The notes: generated from the letters alone by a model not told the origin. Shown: positions 35,436 through 44,977, numbered from the stretch's first letter. The stretch is DNA of 64,000 nucleotides from an uncultured Duncaniella sp. (GCF_910578445.1 NZ_CAJTQC010000002.1:158034-222033); one strand, 5' to 3'. A program made the numbers and translations.

Positions 35436-36260
35436 ATGAAAAAGACTACATATATATTTATAGGGCTTTTCATAGCCGGGCTTATTCTGACGGTGGTGGA
35501 GATTTGCCTCGTTCGGGCGTTTCGGAAGCCCTATGAAGAGATTCCTGTGGGCAATGATGAATACTGCACCTTGCCTTTGCAGGAGAGATTCTCGACAATC
35601 ATAATTGACCGTAATATCGAGAGAAACATATTGCTGACAGGCGAATTGAGCACTCTCGTCATCAAGGAATGTGATTCTGTCGCAGAACCGAGTTTAAAGA
35701 CCTATCAAAAGCTTGGAGATATTTTCGTGTGTGATTTAGCCAACGACACACTGCGTCTCACTGTCGATTTCAGTCGGCTTGTAGACTCCGATTCTGTTAA
35801 GAAATGTGTCAGGTTGGATTTTGACGATAGGAATCTCGCAACCATAATCGTGCCTGAAGGCATGCTCAGGAATGTGAACGACAATAGATCTGAAATAGTG
35901 ATTGAAGATTTCAAAACATCCTGTCTGAACACAAAGAGCAGCGGCGAGATTATATTGAAATCATGTATGATTGACACCTTGCGCTGCTCTGGCCGCAAGA
36001 TGAATGAACTCCGGCTTAAGGACACGCAGGTGGGCAGTGCCTACATCACTCAGCCGTCAGGCGCGTTGGATGTAGTGACAGACAAAGTGAGCAGAATCGG
36101 ACAGATAGAGATTAGTGGCAAGGGTGATACCTACCGTAGTATGCTCGACATTGAGCGTGCAAATGTCGGGGAAGTTCTCTGGATTCCCAAAGATTCGGCT
36201 GCAAGAATCGACGTGCGCCTCAGTAGATCTACGGAGCTGAGAAACGTCGTGGATAAGTAA
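35436..36260 (+). CDS. Membrane-anchored protein of unknown function in the ABC-GntR operon
   Basis: The 274-residue protein begins with one hydrophobic segment (about residues 5-27, IFIGLFIAGLILTVVEICLV) and is otherwise soluble. It probably faces the periplasm. Residues 50-260 are rich in short beta-strands with Asp/Asn turns (TLVIKECDS, SGEIILKSCMIDTLRC, YITQPSGALDVVTDKVSR), suggesting a repeated beta-helix-like domain similar in style to DUF2807 proteins. I do not recognise a family. It starts 3 bases after the GntR stop, so it belongs to the operon. It may be an accessory or sensing part of the transporter. Confidence 0.7.
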   Translation: MKKTTYIFIGLFIAGLILTVVEICLVRAFRKPYEEIPVGNDEYCTLPLQERFSTIIIDRNIERNILLTGELSTLVIKECDSVAEPSLKTYQKLGDIFVCDLANDTLRLTVDFSRLVDSDSVKKCVRLDFDDRNLATIIVPEGMLRNVNDNRSEIVIEDFKTSCLNTKSSGEIILKSCMIDTLRCSGRKMNELRLKDTQVGSAYITQPSGALDVVTDKVSRIGQIEISGKGDTYRSMLDIERANVGEVLWIPKDSAARIDVRLSRSTELRNVVDK

Positions 36261-36484
36261 GTGCCGACCAATTACTGAAGATTGACATCGCGGACCGGTT
36301 GCGGACCTGTGGATGAAAAACATATATAAACTGCGATAAAACTAACCTTTTTCTCCACACATACATGATACCGCCTGAAGAGTCAGGCATGGCAAAGGTC
36401 CGGGCCGGTCCGCTTCTTTCGGCCTATTTCCAAATGTAATATAAGTGTCTGTATCGGTAACAGTCGTTTCCGGTAAGGCAATAC

Positions 36485-36533
36485 AATGTGACCCTGTCAA
36501 CGTTCAATAGTCGAATGTTGACAGGGTCACATT
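36485..36533. terminator. Bidirectional terminator between the ABC operon and RNase HI
   Basis: The arms 36485-36505 and 36513-36533 pair over 21 bases with one G-T pair and a 7-base loop. The core AATGTGACCCTGTCAAC is perfectly matched. It lies between convergent genes. The rest of the 36261-36565 gap shows nothing recognisable. Confidence 0.8.
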
Positions 36534-36565
36534 ATTTCTGTAAAGCTTATTCGTCCCACAAGGGC

Positions 36566-37210
36566 CTATTTTCGTCCGAAGTCTGCGGGAATCTCACCCC
36601 ACTGGGGTGTGTCCCATGTGAGTATGGGGTTGGTGATTTCGTGGGTCTGTATCCATGCGGTGGCGCGCTGGAGCAGTTCAAAAAGTTTAGCGTTTTTTGC
36701 TGTCGGTTTCAGTGTGGTTTTTGGCTGACGGTTGCGCACCCATGAGCGGGCTGTGCGGGAATCTGTGTAGATAGGTGTATAGTATTTGCCTTGCTTGTGC
36801 AGGAGTGCAAGGCCATGAACGAGCGCGAGGTATTCACCTATATTATTTGTCCCGTCCTCAATCGGGCCGACATGAAAAATCCGTTCGCCGGTGCGCACCC
36901 ATACACCCTGATATTCCATCGGGCCGGGATTTTTGGAGCATGCGGCATCTACCGCAAGCGAGTCGAGCTGGATTTCGGGGAACGCTTCGTAATTTACGCT
37001 CTCTTTTCTCCCCTTGGCTATCGCCTTGAGCAGTTCAAGTTGCTCTGCAGGATCGCCGCGATAGGCTTCGATTGCCGCCTCCTGCGAATCGAAACTTTTG
37101 AATTTTGCATCGGGATAGCCTTTTATCTGTAACTGGCATTCCTCCCAAGAGTCGAACACACCTGTTGCAAAGCCGTTCCACACGACATAAAATTTTCTTC
37201 TCGGTGACAT
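36566..37210 (-). CDS. Ribonuclease HI with N-terminal viroplasmin domain
   Basis: RNase HI degrades the RNA of RNA-DNA hybrids. The 214 residues start with a viroplasmin/caulimovirus hybrid-binding domain (KFYVVWNGFATGVFDSWEE, CQLQIKGYPDAKFKSF, residues 5-50). A catalytic domain follows, with the first Asp in SLAVDAACSKNPG, the Glu in NNIGEYLALVHGL and the Asp in PIYTDSRTARSW. The C-terminal ILTWDTPQWGEIPADFGRK supplies a candidate fourth acid. This domain order is common in Bacteroidetes. It lies 10 bases after the alanine-dehydrogenase-like gene on the minus strand and likely shares its transcript. Confidence 0.88.
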   Translation of the reverse strand: MSPRRKFYVVWNGFATGVFDSWEECQLQIKGYPDAKFKSFDSQEAAIEAYRGDPAEQLELLKAIAKGRKESVNYEAFPEIQLDSLAVDAACSKNPGPMEYQGVWVRTGERIFHVGPIEDGTNNIGEYLALVHGLALLHKQGKYYTPIYTDSRTARSWVRNRQPKTTLKPTAKNAKLFELLQRATAWIQTHEITNPILTWDTPQWGEIPADFGRK

Positions 37211-37220
37211 CTGCGATACG

Positions 37221-38402
37221 TTATGATAGAGTGAGGTAAATGCTTATATCGACACTGCGCATTCCGATTGCGCGTGCGATCTGCGGGTTTACAATCCGCC
37301 CGAAGAAGGTGAAAGTTGCCTTCTGCATACCCGGCAGTAGTTTCAGGGCGTTGCTGACACCTTCGCAGCTGACAATCGAGCTCATCAGTGTCAGGAAAGT
37401 GTTGCTGAGAGCCATTGCAGCCGTGCGCGCCACGGCACATCCTGCGTGAGTGAAACACACCCGTTCGCGGATGGATGCTGAATTCCTTATGGCAAACACT
37501 CCGGCAAGGTCGATTGACATCATTGCCGGGAAAGCCGCTCCGGTGTCTGACGACAGGTCAAAGGCGAGCACTCCGCGCTTCATGATGTCGGTCAGTTCGC
37601 GCGTCACGGCAAAAGGTTCGCGCGTAGGAGTCACGACAACAACGTCTGCACTTCGCAGGGCATTTTCGAGTGTATGTGGATGAAGGGCCGATGTTATTAT
37701 CCAAGGGCCGAGTTCCTGCTGTGCACGGCGCAGGGAGTAGACATCGTTGTCATACATTCTCACTGTAGCGCCAAGTCCCATTGCCGAGCGGGCGGCTGCA
37801 CAGGCCGCTATGCCCGAACCGATAATCAGCACTTCGCAGGGGATTATTCCTGCCACACCTCCCAGAAGGATGCCTTTTCCGCGTGTCGAGTCGGCCAGCA
37901 GTGACGACGCCATCGCAATTGAAGCCCGGCCGTCGATTTCGGCCAGAATGTCGGCGAAAGGTGTGCATCCACAGGAATCCTCGACGAGATCCACGGCAAT
38001 CGAGATGATATGTCTGTGAAGCAGCTCCCGGATTGCGTCTTTGTTCTGGTCCGACGGCTTAAGCAGGGTCAGTAGCATCGCTCCGCGTCTCATCTTCTTG
38101 ACATCGGTGGATGTCATTGGTGCGAGATGGATGACAATGTCGCTGCGCAGAGCTTCATCGCGAGTGACGATTTCCACACCTACACGCATGTAGCTGTTGT
38201 CAGCATAGTTGATGCAATGGGCGGCGTTCTCCTGCATTTTCACACGGAAACCGCGTTCAATCAGCTGCTCCGCCGCTTCAGGGGTCAGTGGAAACCTGCG
38301 TTCGCAAGGATAGTCGCATGCAGGCAGCCCGATAGTGAAACCGCGGTGTGAGGTGCATGTTTCCTGCGGTTGTTCCTGTGGTGTTGGGATGTCCTGAAGC
38401 AT
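37221..38402 (-). CDS. Alanine dehydrogenase/transhydrogenase-family protein
   Basis: The 393-residue protein has the two-domain fold of alanine dehydrogenase and the PntA subunit. The N-terminal domain has CERRFPLTPEAAEQLIERG near residue 35. The NAD-binding domain has a Rossmann glycine motif IIGSGIAACAAARSAMGLGA near residue 195 and VRMYDNDVYSLRRAQQELG. The segment usually reading DQGG appears as FDLSSDTGAAFP. The usual substrate loop around the catalytic Lys and His also differs, though Bacteroidetes-type members naturally diverge there. It starts 5 bases after aroK. Alanine deamination to pyruvate is the default role, but activity is uncertain. Confidence 0.75.
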   Translation of the reverse strand: MLQDIPTPQEQPQETCTSHRGFTIGLPACDYPCERRFPLTPEAAEQLIERGFRVKMQENAAHCINYADNSYMRVGVEIVTRDEALRSDIVIHLAPMTSTDVKKMRRGAMLLTLLKPSDQNKDAIRELLHRHIISIAVDLVEDSCGCTPFADILAEIDGRASIAMASSLLADSTRGKGILLGGVAGIIPCEVLIIGSGIAACAAARSAMGLGATVRMYDNDVYSLRRAQQELGPWIITSALHPHTLENALRSADVVVVTPTREPFAVTRELTDIMKRGVLAFDLSSDTGAAFPAMMSIDLAGVFAIRNSASIRERVCFTHAGCAVARTAAMALSNTFLTLMSSIVSCEGVSNALKLLPGMQKATFTFFGRIVNPQIARAIGMRSVDISIYLTLS

Positions 38403-38407
38403 GGTTG

Positions 38408-38962
38408 TTATTGGTTGGTGGTTTCTGTTTTACGAGGTAGATTGAAACGCTTGATGAATGCGTTGCATTTTTCCTCTATCTGGTTTTCATCTTCGAGCAG
38501 TGTGGAGTCGAATATCTCGGCCGATTTGCTGTAGTGGGGCATTCGTTTCTCAAGTTGCTCGTCAATGAATACGTCAAGCTGCTCGTCGGTGAGTGATGCT
38601 ATCAGCGGGCGCTTGTGTCGTCCGCGTTTCAGCCGTTCGAACAAGCGTTGGTGGGATGTCTGGAGCAATACGGTGATGCCACGGCTGTTCATGAGCGACA
38701 TATTGTCGCCGAAACAGGGAGTCCCTCCTCCACACGCCACAAGCACATTGTCTTTTTCGCTGACTTCAAGCAGCATGCGGCGTTCGAGGTCACGGAAGGC
38801 GGCTTCGCCTTCCTCGGCGAAAATTTCGCGTATTTTTTTGCCTGCGCGGGCTTCGATATAGTCGTCGAGGTCAATGAAATCGACATCGCAGCGCTGCGAC
38901 AGTGCCCGTCCGAGAGTCGACTTCCCGCTGCCCATGTATCCTATTAGAAATATTGCTTTCAT
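38408..38962 (-). CDS. aroK: Shikimate kinase
   Basis: AroK phosphorylates shikimate in the aromatic amino acid pathway. The 184 residues contain the P-loop GYMGSGKSTLG (residues 8-18), the shikimate-binding DLDDYIE (around 32-38), GEAAFRDLE near 53 and the GGGTP motif near 79. The lid segment RLFERLKRGRHKRPL near residue 105 includes the usual Arg residues. It is the first gene of the minus-strand aroK-alaDH-like-rnh operon. The ATG at 38962 follows the family's standard N-terminus. A minus-strand -7 element (TAACTTTG, 39016-39009) lies upstream. Confidence 0.93.
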   Translation of the reverse strand: MKAIFLIGYMGSGKSTLGRALSQRCDVDFIDLDDYIEARAGKKIREIFAEEGEAAFRDLERRMLLEVSEKDNVLVACGGGTPCFGDNMSLMNSRGITVLLQTSHQRLFERLKRGRHKRPLIASLTDEQLDVFIDEQLEKRMPHYSKSAEIFDSTLLEDENQIEEKCNAFIKRFNLPRKTETTNQ

Positions 38963-39211
38963 TTTTAACCGGTGTCTAAAAAACGGTTTCTGAGTTATCT
39001 GTGGATTGCAAAGTTAAAGATTTTTTTCGGCTCAATTTGCATTATCGCACCAAAAGCGTTTGTTTTCCACTCTAACTTTGCATCGGATTATAATTTGGAT
39101 ATTTTATTGACAACGTAAATTTTAAACAACCCTTTAAACAAATTATTTTTATGAGTGACGATAGTTCAGACCTGAAATAAGAAGCCTGAAAACTTCGGGC
39201 AGCCGGATGAA

Positions 39212-40702
39212 TCAGCTCCTGCGGGGGATGAGGTCTCGGAAATTGATTTTTTCGAGCTTCATCGCCATGATGATGTAGCCGATGAGGAGCGGTGTGCGGA
39301 TTATCATGTTGAGCCACGGACGGTGGCCGAATGCAATCAGTTCGGCAAAGAACCAGAGGACAATGGCGCTGACGAAATAGAACGACAGACGGCCTACGTT
39401 GTATCTGATCGGATATTTTATCTGTCCGACCACATAGCTGACTGCCATCATTGTCCCGTAGCAGGCAAACGATGCCCATGCGCATCCCATATATCCGTAG
39501 TGTGGGACGAGCAGGATGTTGAGTGCTACTGTGATGGCAAGTCCCATCAACGAGAACCACATGCCCCATGCCGTCTTGTCGGTGAGTTTATACCACAGCG
39601 AGAGGTTGAAGAATATTCCGAAGAAGAATTCGGCGATCATCACTATCGGGACGACTTTGAGTCCGCTGAAATAGCTCGCGGCGATGAAGTGACGTAGGAT
39701 GTCGAGATAGAACATCACTCCGAGGAATATCACCATTGCAAAGATGACAAAATATTTCATCGCGTCGCTGTAGCTTTGCAGCTTATCATCGCCTCTTTCT
39801 TTTGAACGTGCGAATATGAACGGCTCGTAAGCGAAGCGGAATGCCTGCGTGAACATCACCATTACGATGGCTATTTTCAGATTCGCTCCATAGATACCGA
39901 GCTGCGACATAGCCTCGGATTTGTCAGGAAACAGAATGGGAAACAGTATTGAGTATAGTGTCTGGTTCATCACTCCTGCTATGCCGAGCACAAGAAGTGG
40001 AGCGGAATAGACCAGCATCTCTCTCCAGAGTTTTGGATTGAATTTGTAAGGGAAGCCCCGGAGCTCGGGGAGGAGAAGCACCACATTTATGACCGATGTG
40101 ATCATATTGGCAAGGAATATATAGCCGATTCCGAAGTCAGGGTCATAGAACCATGCTACCAAGCCGGGGGCTTGTTTCCACAGCCACGGGCAGATGAGGA
40201 TAAAGAAGAGGTTGAGCCCGATGTTGAGCCCGATGTTCACGAGTCTCAGGAATGCGAATCGCATGGGGCGTTTCCGGAATCGCAGATACGAGAATGGAAG
40301 GGCCGTAAAGGCATCGCAGGCCACAGCAATGGCCATCATGACCACGTATGACTCATGTAGCGATGAGTGCATCGCGGCAGAAATCGGATTGATGAATATA
40401 AGCACCAGCGCGAGAAAAGCCGTAGAGCTGAGCCCGAGAGATATAAGGGAAGTCGAGTAAACCTCCATCGGGTCTTTATAGCGCTCATGGTTGGCGAAAC
40501 GGAAAAATCCGGTCTCCATTCCATAGGTAAGGATAATCAGGGCGAGGGCTACGATTGCATAGATATAGCTTACAATTCCATATTCCGACGAGGGAAACAT
40601 CTGGGTGTAGAGCGGGACGAGACACCAGTTGAGGAAACGTCCGATGATGCTGCTCAGGCCATATATGGCCGTGTCTTTGGCGAGTGATTTTATTCCTGCC
40701 AT
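39212..40702 (-). CDS. Polysaccharide/lipid-linked oligosaccharide flippase (MOP/Wzx family)
   Basis: The 496-residue membrane protein has about 12-14 hydrophobic helices and resembles polysaccharide biosynthesis flippases of the MOP superfamily. The opening MAGIKSLAKDTAIYGLSSI with SIIGRFLNWCLVPLYTQMF is characteristic of this group (first helix, then GRxxxxxLxPLYT). It would flip lipid-linked sugar precursors across the inner membrane, for capsule, O-antigen or similar glycans. It follows ruvB by 36 bases and is not within a glycosyltransferase cluster, so the substrate is open. The region 38963-39211 between it and aroK holds only the aroK upstream sequence. Confidence 0.85.
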   Translation of the reverse strand: MAGIKSLAKDTAIYGLSSIIGRFLNWCLVPLYTQMFPSSEYGIVSYIYAIVALALIILTYGMETGFFRFANHERYKDPMEVYSTSLISLGLSSTAFLALVLIFINPISAAMHSSLHESYVVMMAIAVACDAFTALPFSYLRFRKRPMRFAFLRLVNIGLNIGLNLFFILICPWLWKQAPGLVAWFYDPDFGIGYIFLANMITSVINVVLLLPELRGFPYKFNPKLWREMLVYSAPLLVLGIAGVMNQTLYSILFPILFPDKSEAMSQLGIYGANLKIAIVMVMFTQAFRFAYEPFIFARSKERGDDKLQSYSDAMKYFVIFAMVIFLGVMFYLDILRHFIAASYFSGLKVVPIVMIAEFFFGIFFNLSLWYKLTDKTAWGMWFSLMGLAITVALNILLVPHYGYMGCAWASFACYGTMMAVSYVVGQIKYPIRYNVGRLSFYFVSAIVLWFFAELIAFGHRPWLNMIIRTPLLIGYIIMAMKLEKINFRDLIPRRS

Positions 40703-40738
40703 AAAATTTAGTAATAGACTAAACGTGAAATGCTTTTT

Positions 40739-41755
40739 TTAGAAGAGGCTGGCCATTGGTGCAGGCGGATTTATCTTAAGATGTGTGTAGGCGAGCGATG
40801 TCACCTCACGTCCGCGCGGTGTACGGCGCATGAAGCCTTCCATAATCAGGAATGGCTCGTAGACCTCCTCGATTGTATCCTGTTCCTCTCCGATGGCAGT
40901 GGCGATAGTCGACAGTCCGACCGGGCCCCCTTCGAATTTGTTGATCATTGTCAACAGCAGCTTATGGTCCATTTCATCGAGTCCGTAGCGGTCGATGTTG
41001 AGGGCTTCAAGGGCGAATCGTGCGATATTAGGCTCGATGTCTCCGTTGCCTTTGACCTGAGCGAAATCGCGGACACGCCTCAGGAGTGAGTTTGCTATTC
41101 GCGGAGTCCCGCGGCTTCGCAGCGCAATCTCGTGGGCGGCTTCCGGTGTGCATTTTACTCCCAACAGGGCTGCCGAACGCATGATGATGCGTTCCAGAAC
41201 CTCGTGGCTGTAATATTCAAGATGGCAGTTGATGCCGAAACGCGCGCGCATCGGGGCTGTCAGCATTCCTGAGCGGGTTGTCGCGCCGACAAGTGTGAAA
41301 GGCGAGAGCGACAGCTGTACGGAGCGCGCTCCCGGGCCTTTGTCAATCATGATGTCGATTTTGTAGTCCTCCATTGCCGAATAGAGGTATTCCTCGACCA
41401 CTCGTGAAAGGCGATGGATCTCATCGATGAACAGGACATCGTTTTCTTCAAGTGATGTGAGGATTCCGGCGAGGTCGCCGGGTTTGTCTAGCACAGGGCC
41501 TGATGTAACTTTGAAGTTTACTCCGAGTTCATTGGCGATGATGCCTGCCAGAGTAGTCTTTCCGAGTCCCGGAGGGCCGAAAAGCAGCAGATGGTCGAGT
41601 GCTTCGCCTCGCATCCGTGCGGCCTGCACGAATACCTTCAGATTCTCCACCACCTTTTCCTGACCGTTGAATGAGTCGAAATATGATGGACGGAGAGCCC
41701 GTTCAAAATCCTTGTCCGCACTGACGCGGTCATGTATGTCGAAATCTGATTCCAT
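40739..41755 (-). CDS. ruvB: Holliday junction branch migration ATPase RuvB
   Basis: RuvB is the hexameric motor of Holliday junction branch migration with RuvA. The 338 residues carry Walker [17 protein letters not shown] (about 58-73), Walker [13 protein letters not shown] (about 110), sensor 1 [19 protein letters not shown] (about 155) with the arginine finger region, and the C-terminal winged helix ([13 protein letters not shown] near 315). Length and motifs are fully standard. It is followed by the flippase gene in the same direction, 36 bases on. Confidence 0.96.
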   Translation of the reverse strand: MESDFDIHDRVSADKDFERALRPSYFDSFNGQEKVVENLKVFVQAARMRGEALDHLLLFGPPGLGKTTLAGIIANELGVNFKVTSGPVLDKPGDLAGILTSLEENDVLFIDEIHRLSRVVEEYLYSAMEDYKIDIMIDKGPGARSVQLSLSPFTLVGATTRSGMLTAPMRARFGINCHLEYYSHEVLERIIMRSAALLGVKCTPEAAHEIALRSRGTPRIANSLLRRVRDFAQVKGNGDIEPNIARFALEALNIDRYGLDEMDHKLLLTMINKFEGGPVGLSTIATAIGEEQDTIEEVYEPFLIMEGFMRRTPRGREVTSLAYTHLKINPPAPMASLF

Positions 41756-41879
41756 TAATTCTTTAGGGGTAATACAGCCACAGGCGTCTCAGGCCTGATG
41801 ATGTCAAATGACAAAATTAGCAAATTTATCTGAAAGCATCCCTCTCGCGCCTGAATTTTTCGGTGGCTTCGGATTGAAT

Positions 41880-41911
41880 TTTGGAGATATATCCGATTTT
41901 GGTTAACTTTG
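41880..41911 (+). promoter_or_regulatory. Promoter of the U32 peptidase gene
   Basis: TTTG (41880-41883), 20 bases and TAACTTTG (41904-41911) match the Bacteroidetes consensus. Transcription would start near 41918, about 60 bases before the ATG at 41980. The ATG start is thus favoured over an upstream in-frame TTG at 41941. Confidence 0.7.
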
Positions 41912-41979
41912 TCGGAATGTAAATTGAAATTTTACTGACATTGTATGATGACTTGTCAGCAAAGAACTTATTCTTGACA

Positions 41980-43221
41980 ATGAATAGAAAAGATTTTGAA
42001 ATCATGGCTCCTGTGGGGAGCTACGAGTCATTGCATGCTGCAATCGAAGCCGGGACAGATGCTATATATTTCGGAGTCGAGGGGCTTAACATGCGTTCCC
42101 GCTCATCGGTCAATTTTACGCTTGATGATTTGCGCAACATCGCTTCGATATGCGATCAGGCCGGTGTCAAGACCTATCTTACCGTAAATACCATTATATA
42201 TGATGGCGAGCTTGACAAGATGCGTGCGGTCATTGACGCGGTGAAGGAGAGCGGGATATCGGCAATCATCGCGAGCGATATCGCTGCCATAAGCTATGCC
42301 CGTTCAATCGGTGTCGAGGTTCATATCTCTACGCAGCTTAATGTGACCAATATCGAGGCGGTAAGGTTTTTTGCTCAGTTTGCCGATGTCGTGGTGCTCG
42401 CACGCGAGCTTAATCTTGAGCAGGTCAAGAGTATTGCCGATGCCATCGAACGCGACGACATACGCGGCCCCAAGGGTGAGCTGATACGCATCGAGATGTT
42501 CTGTCACGGTGCTTTGTGCATGGCTGTCTCAGGCAAATGCTATCTCAGTCTTCATGAGATGAACTCGAGTGCCAACCGTGGCGCATGCACCCAGATATGC
42601 CGCAGGGGCTACACGGTCACAGACAAGGAGACCGGTGATCAGCTCGACATTGAAAACAAGTATATCATGTCGCCAAAGGATCTGAAAACAATTCATTTCC
42701 TCAACAAGATGATTGATGCGGGAGTGAAGGTATTTAAGATCGAAGGTCGCGCACGTGGGCCGGAATATGTCAAAATCGCTGTTCAGGCCTATTCAGAGGC
42801 CATAACGGCTATCTGTGATGGTGTGTTTACCGATGACAGGATTGCCCGTTGGGATTCGGAACTTGAGAAGATATTCAACCGTGGTTTCTGGGATGGATAT
42901 TATCTTGGCCAGCGTCTTGGCGAATGGTCGGCGAAATACGGTTCGTCGGCCACCCGTGTGAAGCGCTATCTTGCAAAGGGTGTGCGCTATTTCCCGAAAC
43001 TTGGTGTGGGTGAGTTCGTCATGGAAGCCGGCGAGCTTCATGTCGGCGATGAGGTGGTCATCACCGGGACAGACACCGGGGCTATAATTCTAAAGGTGGA
43101 AGAATTGCGCCTTGAATATGATCCTGTCCCGATGGTAAAGAAGGGGGATAACTTCTCAATCAAAGTCCCGAGGAAGATACGTCCGTCTGACCGTCTGTAT
43201 GTATGGGATAAGACAGAATAG
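41980..43221 (+). CDS. U32 family peptidase / tRNA or ubiquinone-type hydroxylation protein
   Basis: The 413-residue protein belongs to the U32 family, whose better studied members (TrhP/RlhA/UbiU-like) hydroxylate RNA or cofactors with iron-sulfur clusters rather than cleave proteins. It begins with the standard NRKDFEIMAPVGSYESL and continues YFGVEGLNMRSRS. The conserved Cys region is FCHGALCMAVSGKCYLS with the later RGACTQICRRGY, giving four or more cysteines suitable for a cluster. The C-terminal 80 residues form a small beta-barrel (LHVGDEVVITG, VKKGDNFSIKVPRKIRPSD). It is transcribed alone between a good promoter and a terminator. Confidence 0.85.
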   Translation: MNRKDFEIMAPVGSYESLHAAIEAGTDAIYFGVEGLNMRSRSSVNFTLDDLRNIASICDQAGVKTYLTVNTIIYDGELDKMRAVIDAVKESGISAIIASDIAAISYARSIGVEVHISTQLNVTNIEAVRFFAQFADVVVLARELNLEQVKSIADAIERDDIRGPKGELIRIEMFCHGALCMAVSGKCYLSLHEMNSSANRGACTQICRRGYTVTDKETGDQLDIENKYIMSPKDLKTIHFLNKMIDAGVKVFKIEGRARGPEYVKIAVQAYSEAITAICDGVFTDDRIARWDSELEKIFNRGFWDGYYLGQRLGEWSAKYGSSATRVKRYLAKGVRYFPKLGVGEFVMEAGELHVGDEVVITGTDTGAIILKVEELRLEYDPVPMVKKGDNFSIKVPRKIRPSDRLYVWDKTE

Positions 43222-43287
43222 CGGCGTCGTATATTTCAGACAAATATCAGGATTACCCCCCAGCGAGGGAATCACATTTCATAGGTT

Positions 43288-43330
43288 ACATAACGGATTG
43301 GTTGACCGTTTGGTCGCTAATCCGTTATGT
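43288..43330 (+). terminator. Terminator-like hairpin after the U32 peptidase gene
   Basis: The arms 43288-43299 and 43319-43330 form a 12-bp perfect stem (ACATAACGGATT with AATCCGTTATGT). A smaller GACC/GGTC hairpin lies inside. The T-run after it is weak, so termination is probable but not certain. The rest of the gap before 43499 contains a -7 element (TATATTTG, 43423-43430) for the exporter operon. Confidence 0.6.
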
Positions 43331-43498
43331 TATTTATAGGCTAAGGAAAAAATTGACCAAAATTCGTCGAATCGGGATTAAAAACATTAAGTTAAAATAA
43401 ACTTTTAATCTTCAAAAGAGGTTATATTTGCAAGCCCGTTTGTCAATCATCCTGATATATGGGCGATTTGACGTTTCAACTAAGTTTCCAAATAAATT

Positions 43499-44977
43499 AT
43501 GGTAATAAGAAGATTTTTCCTGTCGCTATTTGGCCTGTATGCTCTCGGCGCTGCTGCCCAGACAACAGCAGTGCCCGACGGTAGTGTTGTGACACTTGAG
43601 CAATGCCGGGAGATGGCTCTTTCCAATAACAAGAATCTGAGGAAGTCGGCCCAGCAAATCAAGGTGGCCGGCTACGAGAAGGATCAGGCTTTTGCCGCCT
43701 ATCTGCCTGCGATTGATTTTGCCGGCGGCTATATGTACAATCAGAAAGGCGTGTCGGTTTTTGGTTCTGACCAGCTGCTCCCTGTCAAGACATTCAATAT
43801 TGAAAAACAGGACTATGAGTTCGGTCTTGTCAAGAACCCTGTGACCGGCGAGCCGGTATTGGTCAATGGCAAGCCTATTCCCGAACAGATGGCCTATCTG
43901 CCAAAAGAGGCGCTTAGCTACGACTTGCACAATGTGTTTTTTGGTGCTGTCACGCTGACACAGCCGATTTTCATGGGCGGAAAGATTGTGGCTATGAACA
44001 AGATTACAGGCTATGCGGAAAATCTTGCACGTGCGATGCACGACAATGCCGCTCAAGATGTGGTCTATGCGGTCGACGCCGCCTATTGGCAGGTGGTTTC
44101 GCTGAAAGCGAAGCATAAACTTGCGGTGAGCTTCGTCAATCTTCTCGATACCCTGAGCCATAACGTATCGCTCATGGTAGAGCAGGGTGTGGCCACCAAG
44201 CGCGACCAGCTCACTGTCGATGTCAAGCTGAATTCAGCTCAGGTTGACTTGACAAAGGTTGAAAACGGACTTGTGCTTTCACGCATGGCGCTTGCTCAGG
44301 TGTGCGGTCTGCCGGTTCATACGATGCTGACTCTTGCCGATGAGGACGCGGAGACAATCAGTGCGACAGCCCCGATTGCCAAGTCATACAATATGCAGGA
44401 TGTCTATTCTGCGCGCGAAGATCTCCGCGCGCTCGAGCTGGGTGTGAAGATATATAAGGAGAAGGAGAATCTGGCACGTGCCTCGATGATGCCTAACCTT
44501 GCGCTGGTAGGGTCATATTCTTTTTCCAACCCAAATATGTTTGACGGTTTCGAGAAGAAATTCTCCGGAATGTTTTCTGTCGGCGCGATGCTGACAGTGC
44601 CCATCTGGCACTGGGGTGGCAATTATAATAAAGTGCGCGCGGCAAAGGCACAGACCGTTGCCGCACGTCTGGAGCTTGATAACGCCAAGGATATGATAGA
44701 CCTTCAGGTCAATCAGGCTTCTTTCAAGGCTCAGGAGGCGGTGAAGACATTCAACATGACGGAAGCTAATCTTGAAAAGGCTGACGAGAATCTGCGTTGT
44801 GCCGAAGTGGGTTTCCGTGACGGAGTGATGACGGTCGACAATGTGATGGAAGCGCAGACCGCTTGGCTTAAGGCTCATTCCGAGAATGTCGATGCACGGA
44901 TAGACGTATATCTGTGTGACGTATATCTCAACAAGGTGCTCGGTCGGCTCGATGTCAGTGCGCCGGCTGTCGAATGA
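43499..44977 (+). CDS. TolC-family outer-membrane efflux channel
   Basis: TolC-type trimers form the outer-membrane exit of tripartite exporters. The 492 residues have a signal peptide (FFLSLFGLYALGAAAQT) and two related halves rich in long helices. The N-terminal half starts VVTLEQCREMALSNNKNLR. The second half repeats the pattern with DVYSAREDLRALELGVKIY near residue 300. Two strand regions contain VFFGAVTLTQPIFMGGK and FSVGAMLTVPIWHWGGN. It begins an operon with a HlyD-type adaptor (50-base gap) and two ABC-2 permeases, so it is probably the outer component of that exporter. Confidence 0.9.
   Translation: MVIRRFFLSLFGLYALGAAAQTTAVPDGSVVTLEQCREMALSNNKNLRKSAQQIKVAGYEKDQAFAAYLPAIDFAGGYMYNQKGVSVFGSDQLLPVKTFNIEKQDYEFGLVKNPVTGEPVLVNGKPIPEQMAYLPKEALSYDLHNVFFGAVTLTQPIFMGGKIVAMNKITGYAENLARAMHDNAAQDVVYAVDAAYWQVVSLKAKHKLAVSFVNLLDTLSHNVSLMVEQGVATKRDQLTVDVKLNSAQVDLTKVENGLVLSRMALAQVCGLPVHTMLTLADEDAETISATAPIAKSYNMQDVYSAREDLRALELGVKIYKEKENLARASMMPNLALVGSYSFSNPNMFDGFEKKFSGMFSVGAMLTVPIWHWGGNYNKVRAAKAQTVAARLELDNAKDMIDLQVNQASFKAQEAVKTFNMTEANLEKADENLRCAEVGFRDGVMTVDNVMEAQTAWLKAHSENVDARIDVYLCDVYLNKVLGRLDVSAPAVE

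Noticed and set aside
41941..41979. TTG start extending the U32 gene by 13 codons
   Set aside because: The ATG at 41980 gives the usual N-terminus, and the promoter fits it.
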